From Palsa-601 sp052146895 (GTDB lineage: Bacteria > Actinomycetota > Acidimicrobiia > Acidimicrobiales > Bog-793), in NCBI GenBank assembly GCA_052146895.1, contig JBKQLZ010000005.1:1-64000 (forward strand): DNA of 64,000 bases, written 5' to 3'. The notes under the pieces were generated by a model that searched no databases, was not told the origin of the DNA, and saw only the letters and a list, made by a program, of their open reading frames with translations. This document shows positions 26,473 to 34,807 of the stretch, in pieces (position 1 is the first letter of the stretch; each line of letters starts with the position of its first letter). Made by a program: the position numbers and the translations under genes.

Positions 26473-26808
26473 TCAGGGACTCTGAGATTCCTCAACCGTT
26501 AGCTCAGCTGCCGGATCCGCTTCGAGGCGCGCTTCAGGGATCGGAAGACCGCTGCGGATCGAGTATCCGAACGTCCCGTCCTCGAGTCGGCGTTCGGCGC
26601 GGTCCAACGCCTCCAACCGCTCACGCAGCCCGGCAGCGACGGCGTCATCACCTTCTTCGGCCGTGAGCCTTTCCGCTGGATCCGTGAGATCTCCCGGGTC
26701 GTTCGCCGCCGCGCGATCCTCGTGCCCGGCCGAGAGCGTCTCGCTCAGCAGACCCTCGACACGCATCCGCTCCAACCTCAGCAGTTCTCTAGCCTGCGCT
26801 TGGTCCAT
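26473..26808 (-). CDS. DksA/TraR-like protein lacking zinc cysteines
   Basis: A 111-residue protein from ATG 26808. It has the N-terminal coiled coil MDQAQARELLRLERMRVEGL and the C-terminal family block GTFGYSIRSGLPIPEARLEA with DPAAELTVEES. In classic DksA/TraR the block holds a C4 zinc finger (YGxCxxCGxxI...C..C). Here those positions are Ser, Ser, Thr and Glu, so zinc is not bound. It would act, if at all, through the RNA polymerase secondary channel. Confidence 0.8.
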   Translation of the reverse strand: MDQAQARELLRLERMRVEGLLSETLSAGHEDRAAANDPGDLTDPAERLTAEEGDDAVAAGLRERLEALDRAERRLEDGTFGYSIRSGLPIPEARLEADPAAELTVEESQSP

Positions 26809-26991
26809 GGGCCCTCCTCGTTGTCGGGACGGCACCAGCCTTAATCGTCCCGAGCTGGGGGTCAAGGCCTCGCCCGTGGCTGGGCCGCGCGCGAAAAGAT
26901 CTTGCGCGCTAACGGGACCGGACCCATAATCTCGGAACCAATCGAGAGCGACCGTGACGATGGACCGCCGTGCGATGGAAAGGCCCCCGCT

Positions 26992-27482
26992 ATGAGTTCG
27001 GCTGCCGCAGGTGACACATCCCCGAGCGAACCCCTGCAGCCGGGTACTCCAGCCCCCGACTTCTCGCTGCCGGCCACGCCGGACCAGTTCGTGACTCTGG
27101 CGGAGCTGCATGGCCCGGTGGTCCTCGTGTTCTATCCAGCCGACTGGAGCCAGTCTGCGGCGACGAGCTCTCGATGTTCGAGGCAGCGCGCAACCTCTTT
27201 TCGCGCCGCGGCGCTCAGCTGCTCGGCATTTCCGTCGACGGGCCTTGGTGCCACGTCGCATTCAAAGCCGACCGCAAGCTCGAGTTCCCTCTCCTGGCGG
27301 ACTTCCATCCGAAGGGCGAGGTCGCTCGCGCCTACGGTGTCTACCGACCACATGACGGCACCACCGAGCGGGCTCTCTTCGTGCTCGACGGCCAACACGA
27401 CGTCGCCTGGAGCTACGTCTCTCCGATCGGCGTCAGCCCGGGGGTGGACGGCGCGCTCGCGGCGGTCGAGGCACTCCCATGA
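26992..27482 (+). pseudogene. Peroxiredoxin (AhpC/TSA), frameshifted
   Basis: The reading frame starts at ATG 26992 with PGTPAPDFSLPATPDQFVTL and VVLVFYPADWS, a peroxiredoxin N-half. The protein continues in another frame from about 27150 with MFEAARNLFSRRGAQLLGIS through to the stop at 27482. Inserting one C near 27150 would restore DWSPVCGDELS, including the peroxidatic Cys. The single-base loss disables the gene unless it is a sequencing error. The stop overlaps the next gene's ATG by 4 bp. Confidence 0.85.
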
Positions 27483-28018
27483 CCACCTCCGCACCCCGCC
27501 TCGCGGTGCCCGTCGGTCCGAAGGACCATGTGTCCGGGCCCGAAGACGCCACCATCACCCTCGTCGAGTACGGCGACTACGAGTGCCCGTACTGCGGGCA
27601 GGCGTTCCCTATAGTGAAAGAGCTCCAGCGGCTGTTTTCGGAGAGGTTGCGCTTCGTCTTTCGCAACATGCCGCTCGCCAACGTCCATCCGCATGCTGAA
27701 CTCGCCGCGGAGGCGGCGGAGGCTGTTGGGCTGCAGGGGAAGTTCTGGATGATGCACGACCTGCTCTACGAGAACCAGGGCGATCTCGAGGAGCGGTCGC
27801 TGCTTCGCTACGCCGAGCTGACTGGTGCAGACGCAGGCGAGGTGGCGGACGCTCTTGGTCGCCGCGTGACGCTCCCACGGGTGGAAGAAGACCTCGAGGG
27901 TGGCATCCGAAGCGGAGTGAACGGCACGCCAACGTTCTTCGTCAACGGAGCGCGCTACGACGCCTCATGGGCATTCGAGCCGTTCCGTGACCACCTTCAA
28001 CGGCTGCCCGAGAAGTAG
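27479..28018 (+). CDS. DsbA-family thioredoxin-fold protein
   Basis: A 179-residue protein without a signal peptide. The redox motif is CPYC (C36, C39) in YGDYECPYCGQAF. The cis-Pro loop is NGTPTFFVNG near residue 150. The cytosolic DsbA-like fold suggests a role as a thiol oxidoreductase or disulfide reductase. It starts within the stop of the peroxiredoxin gene and ends 6 bp before the DyP peroxidase. It may recycle oxidised thiols for the peroxide-defence operon, which is inference. Confidence 0.9.
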   Translation: MTTSAPRLAVPVGPKDHVSGPEDATITLVEYGDYECPYCGQAFPIVKELQRLFSERLRFVFRNMPLANVHPHAELAAEAAEAVGLQGKFWMMHDLLYENQGDLEERSLLRYAELTGADAGEVADALGRRVTLPRVEEDLEGGIRSGVNGTPTFFVNGARYDASWAFEPFRDHLQRLPEK

Positions 28019-28024
28019 CCGGCT

Positions 28025-29050
28025 GTGCAACTGCCAGAACGACAAGCGGTCCTTGCGCCGCTAACGGAGGCGGCGATCTTCCTTGTGCTGACAGTGCAAG
28101 CCGGTTCTGAGGAACCAGTTCGGGAGCTCCTGACAGATGTCTCCGGGCTGACGCGATCGGTCGGCTTTCGTATCCCCGATGGCGAGCTCACCTGTGTCGT
28201 CGGGCTCGGCTCCCTCCTCTGGGATCGCGTCTTCGGCGAGCCTCGACCCGCTTCCTTGCACGAGTTCAGAGAGCTGACCGGTCCGAGGCACACCGCGGTC
28301 GCCACACCTGGGGACTTGCTGTTCCACATCCGCGCTCATCGCTTCGACCTGTGTTTCGAGCTCGCCGAGCAACTGCTGCATCGGCTTGAAGGACACGTGC
28401 GAGTAGTCGACGAGGTGCATGGATTCAAGTACTTCGAGGAGCGCGACCTTCTCGGGTTCGTGGACGGCACAGAGAACCCGAGAGCCGGGGCCGCCCTCGC
28501 CGCTGTTGCAATACAGGACGAAGATCCCTGGTTCGAAGGCGGCAGCTACGTCATAGTCCAGAAGTACCTCCACGACCTTGCCGCTTGGGACGCCCTGCCG
28601 GTGGAGCAGCAGGAGCTCGCCGTCGGCCGGTCGAAGCTGTCCGACATCGAGATGCCAGACGACCTCAAACCGACCAACTCTCACGTGGCACTCAACACCA
28701 TCGTCGACGAGAACGGTGAGCAGCGTCAGATCGTGCGCGCAAACATGCCGTTCGGTCGGATCGGCGCACGCGAGTTCGGGACCTACTTCATCGGGTATGC
28801 CCGCAGTCCGGACGTTATCGAGGAGATGTTGACGAACATGTTTCTCGGCAAGCCACCTGGCAACTACGACCGGATATTGGACTTCTCGACGGCGGTAACG
28901 GGCAGCCTGTTCTTCGTGCCGACCGTCGACTTTCTTGACGATCCACCACCGCCGTCTACTGAGCCGGCAGACGCCACGGCACCGAGAGTCGAGGTCGCAA
29001 GCGAGGACGGATCGCTTGGGATCGGCAGCTTGAAGGAGCCCCTGACATGA
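28025..29050 (+). CDS. DyP-type heme peroxidase with encapsulin-targeting peptide
   Basis: A 341-residue protein starting at GTG 28025. The DyP signature GFVDGTENP has catalytic Asp147. The proximal heme ligand is His220 in TNSHVAL, and a distal Arg lies in IVRANMPFG (about 238). After a Pro/Ala-rich linker the C-terminus is GSLGIGSLKEPLT. The core SLGIGSLK (330-337) matches the cargo-loading peptide of encapsulin-packaged DyPs. The last codons overlap the start of a broken encapsulin gene (ATGA). Confidence 0.95.
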   Translation: MQLPERQAVLAPLTEAAIFLVLTVQAGSEEPVRELLTDVSGLTRSVGFRIPDGELTCVVGLGSLLWDRVFGEPRPASLHEFRELTGPRHTAVATPGDLLFHIRAHRFDLCFELAEQLLHRLEGHVRVVDEVHGFKYFEERDLLGFVDGTENPRAGAALAAVAIQDEDPWFEGGSYVIVQKYLHDLAAWDALPVEQQELAVGRSKLSDIEMPDDLKPTNSHVALNTIVDENGEQRQIVRANMPFGRIGAREFGTYFIGYARSPDVIEEMLTNMFLGKPPGNYDRILDFSTAVTGSLFFVPTVDFLDDPPPPSTEPADATAPRVEVASEDGSLGIGSLKEPLT

Positions 29051-29466
29051 ACCACCTGCTCCGCCGGAACGCTCCTCTCAGCGACACGGTCTGGAAGATT
29101 CTCGATGACGAGGCCAGTGAACGCGCGACTCCCGCCCTCGCAGCGCGCAAGGTCGTCGACTTCTCCGGCCCACTTGGCTGGGAGCACTCTGGCGCACGAC
29201 CCCGCTCGCGTCGCAGCTGATCGAGGGAGTGACAGGGCTTCAGCGACGCCTTCCCGCTCGTGGAGGTGCGTGCGGACTTCGCCCGCCAAATCGCGGTTGC
29301 AGAGAAGGTCGCCGTCTTTCACATCTCGGCGAGCGACGCGGCTGGTACCGCTTCAGCCACTGCTACGGGAGGGACGAAAGGGACCTTTGCCTCTGGTCAA
29401 CCATCGACCGATAGGCCCAAGCTCGGTCGCAAGGCGAAGTGGACTAGAGGAGAACGCGATGGTTGA
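29047..29466 (+). pseudogene. Encapsulin shell protein gene, degraded
   Basis: The frame from ATG 29047 begins MNHLLRRNAPLSDTVWK, then ALAARKVVDFSGPLGWEHS, the N-arm and E-loop start of family 1 encapsulins. A TGA stops it after 57 codons (29218). Homology seems to resume in a second frame (LASQLIEGVTGLQRR, 29205-29249) and again in the first (FPLVEVRADFARQIAVAEKV, from about 29251). It then fades, with the last stop at 29466. At most ~140 of the usual ~265 codons remain, with at least two frame changes. The shell cannot be made from this locus. Confidence 0.82.
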
Positions 29467-29535
29467 GGTTCGACTCGCGCGGGGCGGGCAGGTCACACAA
29501 GCGGGCACGGACGGAGTGAGGCCGGGGCGCCAGCC

Positions 29536-31548
29536 ATGAGCGGGACGAGGCGCGGCCGTCGCTGGATGGGCGTCGCAGTGGCCTGCTTGATCGCCGGTCC
29601 TGTCTGCCTCGGGGGGATCCCGGTGGGGGCCCAGAAGGACCAGTCCCATTCGACAATTGCCCAGACATGGAGCATCCAGAAGCAATACCCCGCTTATCCT
29701 CTGCGGCTCGAGAACGCGACTGGCGTGTCATGCCCGACCGCCACCGAGTGCTGGGCCGTCGGACAGTCCGCATCCGGCGCCGGCGCCATTGCAGCTACTT
29801 CGAACGGCGGTGGGTTCTGGGCGCGCGAGTCCGTTACTAGCAGGGCCACCACCTTTAGCGCAGTGTCGTGTCCGACCACCAGCGACTGCTGGGCCGTGGG
29901 ACAGACCACGTCTGGCCAGGGCGTCGTCGTGGCGACGACGGATGGCGGCGGGCTCTGGAAGACCCAGCGACTCCAGAGCGGGGTCGGCGACCTGAGCGGC
30001 GTGTCGTGTCCGACGAGCAAGGACTGCTGGGGCGTGGGGCAGTCGCCCTCGGACGAGGGCGTCGTCGTGGCGACGACGGATGGCGGCCGGCTTTGGAAGA
30101 CCCAGCCACTCCCGAGCGGGATCGGCGACCTGAGCGGCGTGTCGTGTCCGACGAGCAAGGACTGCTGGGGCGTGGGACAGTCGTCCTCGGGCGCCACAAT
30201 CGTTGTAGCCATGACGACTGGTGGCACTTGGACCTACCAGTCCCTCCCGAGCGGGCTCGACTACCTCGGCGGCTTGTCCTGCCCGAGCAGCACCTACTGC
30301 TGGGCGGCGGGGAACGTGATCGGGGGCCCTGGAGCCATTGTCGTCACCAAGAACGGCGGCCGCACCTGGAGGACCCAGGCGCTGATGGCCGGAGTCGGCT
30401 ACCTCGGCAGCGTCTCGTGCCCGACCAGATCCAACTGCTTCGCGGTCGGATACATGGCTTCCGGCCCTGGAGCCGTCGTGGCCACCACCGACGGAGGTCA
30501 AGTCTGGGGCTCCCCCCTCTTGAGCCCTATCAGGGTGCTTAATGCCGTGTCCTGTCCGACCACTACGCGATGCCTCGCGGTGGGACAGTCACCTGCGGGC
30601 GCCGGAGTGATCGTGGCAACTGTCAACGGCGGGCGCACGTGGAGGTTCCAGACCCTGCCGAGGACGGTCAGTAGCCTCAACGCCGTCTCTTGCCCGACCA
30701 GCACGCACTGCTGGGCGGTGGGCCAACTTTCCTCGGGCGCCGGAGTCATCCTGGCCACCGTCAACGGCGGCCACACGTGGAACCCGCAGACCCTTCCGAG
30801 GGGTGACCGTCACCGAGTGATCTTGGGCGTGTCCTGCGCGACAGGCACCGACTGCTGGGCGGTGGGCGTGTTGTGCACGACTGGAAGCGGGTGCTTCACG
30901 CCTGGGGCGACCCTGGGCATCGCAGACGTCCTGGCCACTACCGACGGAGGCAGCACGTGGAGATCCCAGACGCTCCCGAGCGGAGTCGGTTACCTCAACG
31001 GAGTGTCGTGCCCGAACTCCATCGACTGCTTCGCGGGAGGACAGACCCTGACGGGCCAAGGAGCGATCGTGGACACCACCAATGGTGGCCACACGTGGAG
31101 GTCCCGCTCCTTCGCCCTCCCGATCGGCCTCAACTTCCTCCTCGGCATGTCGTGCCCGAGCGCCAACAACTGCTGGGCGGCGGGGACTTACGCTGCGGGG
31201 GCTTACGATCTGCCGGTCGCAGCTGTCGTCGCCACCGCCAACGGTGGCCGCACCTGGAGGTCCCAACCACTCCCCCGCTCACTGGACGTTTACAGCGAGC
31301 TCTTCGGACTGTCGTGCCCGACCACCAACGACTGCTGGACTGTGGGCTACCAGTTGGACCTCAAGTCACACGCGATGCTCGCGAGCGTCGTCGCGACCGA
31401 CAACGGCGGCCACACCTGGAGATCGCAGGCTCTGCCGATTCAGGTCGGCTGGATCGGCGGAGTGTCGTGCCTGAACCGCACCGAGTGCTGGGGAGTTGGC
31501 CTGACGACCGGCGATGTTCCATTGATCATGTCGACCGCGGGCAAGTGA
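29536..31548 (+). CDS. Secreted Cys-rich 13-repeat protein (CWAVG repeats)
   Basis: A 670-residue protein with a signal peptide (MSGTRRGRRWMGVAVACLIA, cleavage near VGA). It has thirteen tandem ~46-residue units of the form SCPT-x3-CWAVGQ, then a gap, GVIVAT, NGG-x-TW and QxLP. Examples are SCPTATECWAVGQS, SCPTSKDCWGVGQS (twice) and SCPTSTHCWAVGQL. Each unit looks like one BNR/YCF48-type propeller blade with a potential disulfide. Thirteen blades could fold as two propellers. Likely extracellular; function unknown. It heads a run of exported proteins up to 35644. Confidence 0.85.
   Translation: MSGTRRGRRWMGVAVACLIAGPVCLGGIPVGAQKDQSHSTIAQTWSIQKQYPAYPLRLENATGVSCPTATECWAVGQSASGAGAIAATSNGGGFWARESVTSRATTFSAVSCPTTSDCWAVGQTTSGQGVVVATTDGGGLWKTQRLQSGVGDLSGVSCPTSKDCWGVGQSPSDEGVVVATTDGGRLWKTQPLPSGIGDLSGVSCPTSKDCWGVGQSSSGATIVVAMTTGGTWTYQSLPSGLDYLGGLSCPSSTYCWAAGNVIGGPGAIVVTKNGGRTWRTQALMAGVGYLGSVSCPTRSNCFAVGYMASGPGAVVATTDGGQVWGSPLLSPIRVLNAVSCPTTTRCLAVGQSPAGAGVIVATVNGGRTWRFQTLPRTVSSLNAVSCPTSTHCWAVGQLSSGAGVILATVNGGHTWNPQTLPRGDRHRVILGVSCATGTDCWAVGVLCTTGSGCFTPGATLGIADVLATTDGGSTWRSQTLPSGVGYLNGVSCPNSIDCFAGGQTLTGQGAIVDTTNGGHTWRSRSFALPIGLNFLLGMSCPSANNCWAAGTYAAGAYDLPVAAVVATANGGRTWRSQPLPRSLDVYSELFGLSCPTTNDCWTVGYQLDLKSHAMLASVVATDNGGHTWRSQALPIQVGWIGGVSCLNRTECWGVGLTTGDVPLIMSTAGK
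29921..30196. repeat. 138-bp tandem duplication inside the repeat gene
   Basis: Two adjacent 138-bp units (29921-30058 and 30059-30196) share identical blocks. The 55-bp stretch at 29984-30038 recurs at 30122-30176, and the 28-bp stretch at 29921-29948 recurs at 30059-30086. The unit is exactly 46 codons, one protein repeat. Near-identity at DNA level shows recent unit duplication, whereas the other repeats in the gene are diverged. Confidence 0.85.
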
Positions 31549-31610
31549 TGACTTTCGCCTCTGTTGGCAGAGGACGAAGTGCGGACAATGGCTGAGAAAG
31601 GGAGCGAGCG

Positions 31611-32885
31611 ATGAGTCGATTGAGCGTTCAAGTCACCCGGAGTGGAGCGATCGCAGCGCTCCTCGGTGCGCTCGCCCTCGCAGGGGCGGCTCCGACGGCC
31701 GCAGCTGGCGCCAGGCCAGGGAGCCGGACGGACAGCAGCGCCGCGACGCGGCCGCGGGTGAGCGCCGCGCCGGCTACGGCGGTCCCAAAGGGCTTCAGGG
31801 CCAACTCCATCACATGGATGTCGCCAGAACAGGGCTGGGTGCTCGGCAGCGCTCCCTGCAGCAAGGCAAAGTCACCCGACTCGGGTCCGCCGCCGGTGAA
31901 GTCATGTGCGTACGTCATCGGGACCACCAACGGAGCGAAGTCTTGGAGCCTGCTCAGCTCGATCAACGCGCCGATCGTCACGATCGGCCAATCCGGCGAA
32001 AAGGGTGTCACCGAGATCCGCTTTGCCACCACCAAGATCGGCTGGGTCTTCGGACCCGAGCTGTTCCGCACCACCAACGGAGGGAAGTCCTGGACCTCGC
32101 TGAAAATCCCGGGAGGTGACAAGCAGGTGACGAGCCTGGCAGCCAACTCCAAGACTGCCTACGCCGTGGTCTCTCCCTGCCAGTGGGCGACGTCCGGCCC
32201 GTGCGGGCAACAGGCGTACAGCTTGTGGCGAACCGCCACGCTGACTGGCAGCGCGTGGAAGCAGATCTCTGTGAACTTGGCTCCCGCGGCAGGGATGTAC
32301 AACTCGGGTGCCGACGTCGCCGTCTACGACAAGACCGTCTACGTCCTCAGCTCGACCACAAACAACTTCGGCACAGTAGTTCAAAGCAAGTTCTACGCCA
32401 GCACCGACGGCGTTCACTTCTCCGTCCCGCACGACCCGTGCGATGCCTCGAAGCTACTCTCCCTGTCCCAGGCGGTCCCGACGTCGGCGACCGACGTCGC
32501 CCTCCTCTGTGAGGGCGAGTCCTCGATGGGAGAGACCTCCAGGTCCGTCTACCGGTCGACGAACGCGGGCAAGACCGATATCTCCGCCGGCACGCCGTCC
32601 CCGTCGGGCGACTACGCCGAGCTGGCGGCGTCACCGTCGGGCAACCTGGCTGTGTCGTCGTCGTTCGGAGCCTCGTGGATTTTCATCAACGACACCCACA
32701 AGACGAAATGGACCACGGCGGTAGACGAGGGCGACGGTGGCCTCGGATGGAACGACATCGTGTACGTCACCAGCAAAGAGGCCTGGATCGTTCGCGCGCC
32801 AGCCGAGGACATATACGGGCTCGCCCCCGGTCAGGTCTTTGTCACCCACGACGCTGGAGGGCATTGGACGGTCGCCACGTTGTAA
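31611..32885 (+). CDS. Secreted BNR/sialidase-like propeller protein
   Basis: A 424-residue protein with a signal peptide ending near TAAAG. Blade-like segments include ITWMSPEQGWVLGSAPC, ATTKIGWVFGPELFRTTNGG and KSWTSLKIPGG. The TTNGG-x-SW element is the Asp-box-like BNR motif. No sialidase catalytic residues are apparent. It lies between the 13-repeat protein and the sedolisin gene, 62 and 37 bp away respectively, and is possibly co-transcribed with both. Confidence 0.75.
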   Translation: MSRLSVQVTRSGAIAALLGALALAGAAPTAAAGARPGSRTDSSAATRPRVSAAPATAVPKGFRANSITWMSPEQGWVLGSAPCSKAKSPDSGPPPVKSCAYVIGTTNGAKSWSLLSSINAPIVTIGQSGEKGVTEIRFATTKIGWVFGPELFRTTNGGKSWTSLKIPGGDKQVTSLAANSKTAYAVVSPCQWATSGPCGQQAYSLWRTATLTGSAWKQISVNLAPAAGMYNSGADVAVYDKTVYVLSSTTNNFGTVVQSKFYASTDGVHFSVPHDPCDASKLLSLSQAVPTSATDVALLCEGESSMGETSRSVYRSTNAGKTDISAGTPSPSGDYAELAASPSGNLAVSSSFGASWIFINDTHKTKWTTAVDEGDGGLGWNDIVYVTSKEAWIVRAPAEDIYGLAPGQVFVTHDAGGHWTVATL

Positions 32886-32922
32886 CCGTTCGTCTCTCAG
32901 TGGACCGAGAAGGAGGAAGATC

Positions 32923-34749
32923 ATGGCGACAGTCGCAAAGCAAGTGGACCTAGCGCACTTCGGCAACTCGAGGCGGACCCGGATGCGCTCCGACGGCAGT
33001 GCCACGGCGCCGCGGCAGTTCCGCCTGTTCGCGCTCGCGGTGGCGGTGCCCTTGCTGACGCTGCTTGCCGTTCCCGTCACCTCTGTCGGCGCGACACGCC
33101 CAGCTGCGGCCGGCAGCACCTACTACGCGATCGGTAAGCCGCTGTGCAAGCCGCCAAAGCCGGGATACTTCTCGTGTTACGCAATACGCCGGGTTGAAGT
33201 GAAGAAGGGTACGCCTGGTGCGAAGCCGTTCAAGCTCGCGGCGGGCGCTACCGCGAGCATCGCCACGAGCGGCCGAACGGCAACGATCGGGCCGGCCGGC
33301 GGGCTCACGCCGTACGACCTCGCAAACGCCTACGACTACGACTCGGCTGCGCCGGTGACTGGCCAGACTGTCGCGATCATCGACGCCTACAACGACCCGA
33401 AGATCAACAGCAATCTCCAGACATTCGACACCCACTACGGCCTTATTCCTTGCAGCATCTCGAACGGATGCCTGAAGGTCGTGAACCAGAGCGGCGGCTC
33501 GACTCTGCCCCCGAACGACACGAGCGGGTGGTCCGGCGAGGAGACCCTCGATGTCGAGACCGTCCACTCGGTCTGCGAGAACTGCAAGATCATCCTGCTC
33601 GAGGTGACCACTCCTTCAATCAGCAACTTCGACGTCGCAGTGAACGAGGCGGCCAAGCTGAAGGCGACGGAGATCAGCAACTCCTACGGCGGTGCCGAGA
33701 GCTCTTCGACCCCGACCGGAGAGGCGGCTTACAACCATCCCGGCATAGTCATCACCGCCTCCGCCGGGGACGACGGGTACTACAGCTTCGACACCGGAGG
33801 CGCGAACCAGCCGAACGCACCCGCTTCATTTGCCACTGTGGTAGCGGTCGGAGGCACGTCGCTATACCTCGGCCAAACCGCTACGCGCCAGTCTGAGTCG
33901 GTGTGGAACGACAACGGGCCGCGGGACTTCTGGGGGAAGATCCTGGGTCCGTTGGGCGCGACCGGAGGCGGCTGCAGCACACTGATTCCAGCCCCAGGTT
34001 GGCAGAGCGGCATGAGTGTCTGGCCGAGTACAGGCTGCGCCACACATCGCCTCGTGGCGGACATCGCAGTCGATGCTGATTACCTGACCGGATTCGACAT
34101 CTATGACACTTACGTCTGCGGCTCCGCCTGCGGCACGCCTGGCTGGTCCACTGTCGGCGGCACCTCGCTCTCCTCGCCGATCATCGCCTCCATGTTCGGT
34201 CTGGCGGGCGGGGCAGAGGGCGTCGCCTATCCGGCGCTCACGCTCTACGGCCATCTCGGGAGCTCCTCGCTCTACGACGTCACGTCCGGCGGGAACGGCT
34301 ATTGCGACGGCGAGGGCGCGGCTGCATGCGGCGACCCGAACACGGGCGGGGAGATCCTTGACTGCGACTACCCGGCGACCGGGAGCACGCCGAGCCCTAG
34401 CGATCGTGCCTGCGACGCTCTTGCCGGCTACGACGGCCCCACCGGTGTCGGTACGCCGAACGGGCTCGGTGCGTTCGCTAAGACCGGCCCTACCGCCGCG
34501 GTCGGCGGGCCGGCGTCGGTCACAAGCGGAACGACCAACTTCTGGACGGCGACGACGGCCGATCCCTTCCCGGGAGGCACGGTCACGAGCTACACGTGGA
34601 ACTGGGGTGACGGCAGCACCCCCACCGTCACGACGACCGACTCGGCCTCACATGACTACCTGACCGGCGGGAGCGACACCATCACGCTGACCGTGACGGA
34701 CAACTACGGCCAGACGGGCGCGGCGACGTACCCCGTGGAGGTGAGCTGA
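32923..34749 (+). CDS. Sedolisin (S53) serine-carboxyl peptidase with PKD domain
   Basis: 608 residues from ATG 32923, preceded by a strong AGGAGGA site; the frame is open further upstream but overlaps the previous gene. A signal segment lies at about 33-60. Catalytic Glu206 and Asp210 are in SGEETLDVE, the oxyanion Asp283 is in TASAGDDGYY, and Ser415 is in VGGTSLSSP. A C-terminal PKD domain contains YTWNWGDGSTPT. Unlike most sedolisins, no long pro-domain is seen before the catalytic core. Such enzymes work at low pH outside the cell. Confidence 0.9.
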   Translation: MATVAKQVDLAHFGNSRRTRMRSDGSATAPRQFRLFALAVAVPLLTLLAVPVTSVGATRPAAAGSTYYAIGKPLCKPPKPGYFSCYAIRRVEVKKGTPGAKPFKLAAGATASIATSGRTATIGPAGGLTPYDLANAYDYDSAAPVTGQTVAIIDAYNDPKINSNLQTFDTHYGLIPCSISNGCLKVVNQSGGSTLPPNDTSGWSGEETLDVETVHSVCENCKIILLEVTTPSISNFDVAVNEAAKLKATEISNSYGGAESSSTPTGEAAYNHPGIVITASAGDDGYYSFDTGGANQPNAPASFATVVAVGGTSLYLGQTATRQSESVWNDNGPRDFWGKILGPLGATGGGCSTLIPAPGWQSGMSVWPSTGCATHRLVADIAVDADYLTGFDIYDTYVCGSACGTPGWSTVGGTSLSSPIIASMFGLAGGAEGVAYPALTLYGHLGSSSLYDVTSGGNGYCDGEGAAACGDPNTGGEILDCDYPATGSTPSPSDRACDALAGYDGPTGVGTPNGLGAFAKTGPTAAVGGPASVTSGTTNFWTATTADPFPGGTVTSYTWNWGDGSTPTVTTTDSASHDYLTGGSDTITLTVTDNYGQTGAATYPVEVS

Positions 34750-34807
34750 CAAAGCGCGCGGCCTGCTTCTTGCCTGACGGCGACACCGCCGCTGCTAGAA
34801 CTTCTCG

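Noticed and set aside
29105..29539. 144-codon frame over the encapsulin remnant
   Set aside because: It has no family signal; it is the third frame of a gene whose other two frames carry the encapsulin remnants.
29921..30196. Direct repeats considered as a CRISPR array
   Set aside because: The repeats are in frame, 138 bp long, and encode protein units; there are no spacers and no cas genes.
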